A stretch of 64,000 nucleotides of DNA from Devosia sp. (GTDB lineage Bacteria; Pseudomonadota; Alphaproteobacteria; Rhizobiales; Devosiaceae), in NCBI RefSeq assembly GCF_028290625.1, contig NZ_JAQGJM010000008.1, positions 248,001 through 312,000 of the forward strand. The letters are read 5' to 3'. Below, piece by piece: positions 63,414 through 64,000 of this stretch (the first letter of the stretch is position 1; the number at the start of each line of letters is the position of its first letter). Made by a program: the position numbers and the translations under genes. The notes beneath the pieces are model-generated. The model was not told where the DNA came from and searched no databases. It worked only from the letters and a program-made list of their open reading frames with translations.

Positions 63414-64000
63414 TCACATCTCAACCTCAGCGTCCTTCCGTCCACCCCACTCCGTCCATGACCCATCATAGACTGCGACCTGCCTGGCGCCGCTGAGTTC
63501 CAGCGCCAAAGCCAGGCTTGCCGCCGTCAGGCCAGAGCCGCAGCTGGTGATGATGGGCTTGTTGAGGTCCAGCTTCTGCTCGGCAAACAGCGCCTGCAGC
63601 TCTGCCACCGGCTTCATCTTGCCGTCCACCGTCAGCGACCCCACCGGAACATTGACGCTGCCGGGGATGTGGCCGCCACGCAGGCCAGCGCGGGGCTCGG
63701 GCACTTCGGCTGTGAAGCGGCCGGCGGCGCGTGCATCGGCGATCTGGGCGGCGTGATCCTTGCTGCGATCGCGCACGGTGTCGAAATCAACGACGCGCGC
63801 GGGATCGAAGCTGGTGCGGAAGCTCGCTGCCGGGCGCGATACTGCGCCGGCCTCGATGGCCCGGCGTTCAGCCCGCCATTTCGGCCCGCCGCCCTCGAGA
63901 ATGCGAACATCCGTCGCGCCCATGGTCTTGAGCGTCCACCACACGCGCGGCGCGCTGAACAGGCCCACCTCGTCATAGACGACGATGGTCATGTCCTCGC
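63414..64000 (-). CDS. sseA: 3-mercaptopyruvate sulfurtransferase (rhodanese), 3' part
   Basis: The last about 195 residues of a two-domain rhodanese; the gene runs off the window edge. It begins inside the first domain (TIVVYDEVGLFSAPRVWWTLK) and ends after the catalytic loop of the second domain, TSCGSGLTAA, where CGSGxTA is the mark of 3-mercaptopyruvate sulfurtransferases rather than thiosulfate rhodaneses (CRxGxT). RGGHIPGSVNVP is also typical. An ATG at 63992 is an internal methionine, not the start. Confidence 0.85.
   Translation of the reverse strand, partial: EDMTIVVYDEVGLFSAPRVWWTLKTMGATDVRILEGGGPKWRAERRAIEAGAVSRPAASFRTSFDPARVVDFDTVRDRSKDHAAQIADARAAGRFTAEVPEPRAGLRGGHIPGSVNVPVGSLTVDGKMKPVAELQALFAEQKLDLNKPIITSCGSGLTAASLALALELSGARQVAVYDGSWTEWGGRKDAEVEM

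Overview
The window looks like chromosomal DNA of a high-GC alphaproteobacterium of the order Hyphomicrobiales, most likely Devosia or a close relative. This is inferred from the mdh-sucC-sucD-sucA-sucB order, an Omp19-like lipoprotein, a PhyR-NepR-EcfG general stress module, HWE-family kinases, ChvE/GguAB-type sugar uptake and families of palindromic intergenic repeats. I see no tRNA, rRNA, IS element, prophage or CRISPR array.

Layout. 1-10.7 kb: DUF2007-like protein, Omp19-like lipoprotein, ZapE ATPase, then the TCA block mdh, sucC, a cupin gene, sucD, sucA, sucB. 10.7-15.8 kb: accessory genes (GFA-domain protein, SDR, two secreted proteins, LysE exporter) separate sucB from lpd (E3). 16-21 kb: uronate catabolism (kduI, kduD, kdgF, uxuA) around an M15-like protein, a TRIC/UPF0126 channel and a DUF4326 protein. 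21.2-25.2 kb: hybrid histidine kinase and a GGDEF-EAL protein. 25.4-30.3 kb (minus): polar amino-acid ABC transporter with an AstE/AspA-type deacylase and a thiamine-binding-like protein. 30.5-41.3 kb: YdcF protein, three HWE/HisKA_2 kinases, the core phyR / nepR-ecfG locus, a degenerate receiver, a Crp/Fnr regulator, a lipid kinase and several tiny membrane proteins, some preceded by EcfG-type promoters. 41.4-48.2 kb (minus): transglutaminase, circularly permuted ATP-grasp/alpha-E and DUF2126 genes, an enzymatically uncharacterised amide-bond-forming system. 48.5-57.8 kb (minus): polyol operon (SorC regulator, ABC transporter, mannitol-type dehydrogenase, HAD phosphatase, pentulose kinase). 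57.9-63.1 kb: GntR/FadR-type regulator divergent from a chvE-gguA-gguB sugar transporter. 63.4-64 kb: 3' part of a 3-mercaptopyruvate sulfurtransferase, cut by the window edge.

How it fits together. The first part is central carbon metabolism; several operons feed sugars, polyols, uronates and amino acids into it. The stress module and its kinases form a regulatory centre: perfect GGAAC-N16/17-CGTT promoters lie in front of phyR, a DUF1328 gene and a DUF883 gene. Eight copies of a double-hairpin repeat, three of a second and two of a third family sit only between genes, often between genes of one operon. Each of the three ABC binding-protein genes that precede membrane or ATPase genes is followed by a strong intercistronic hairpin.
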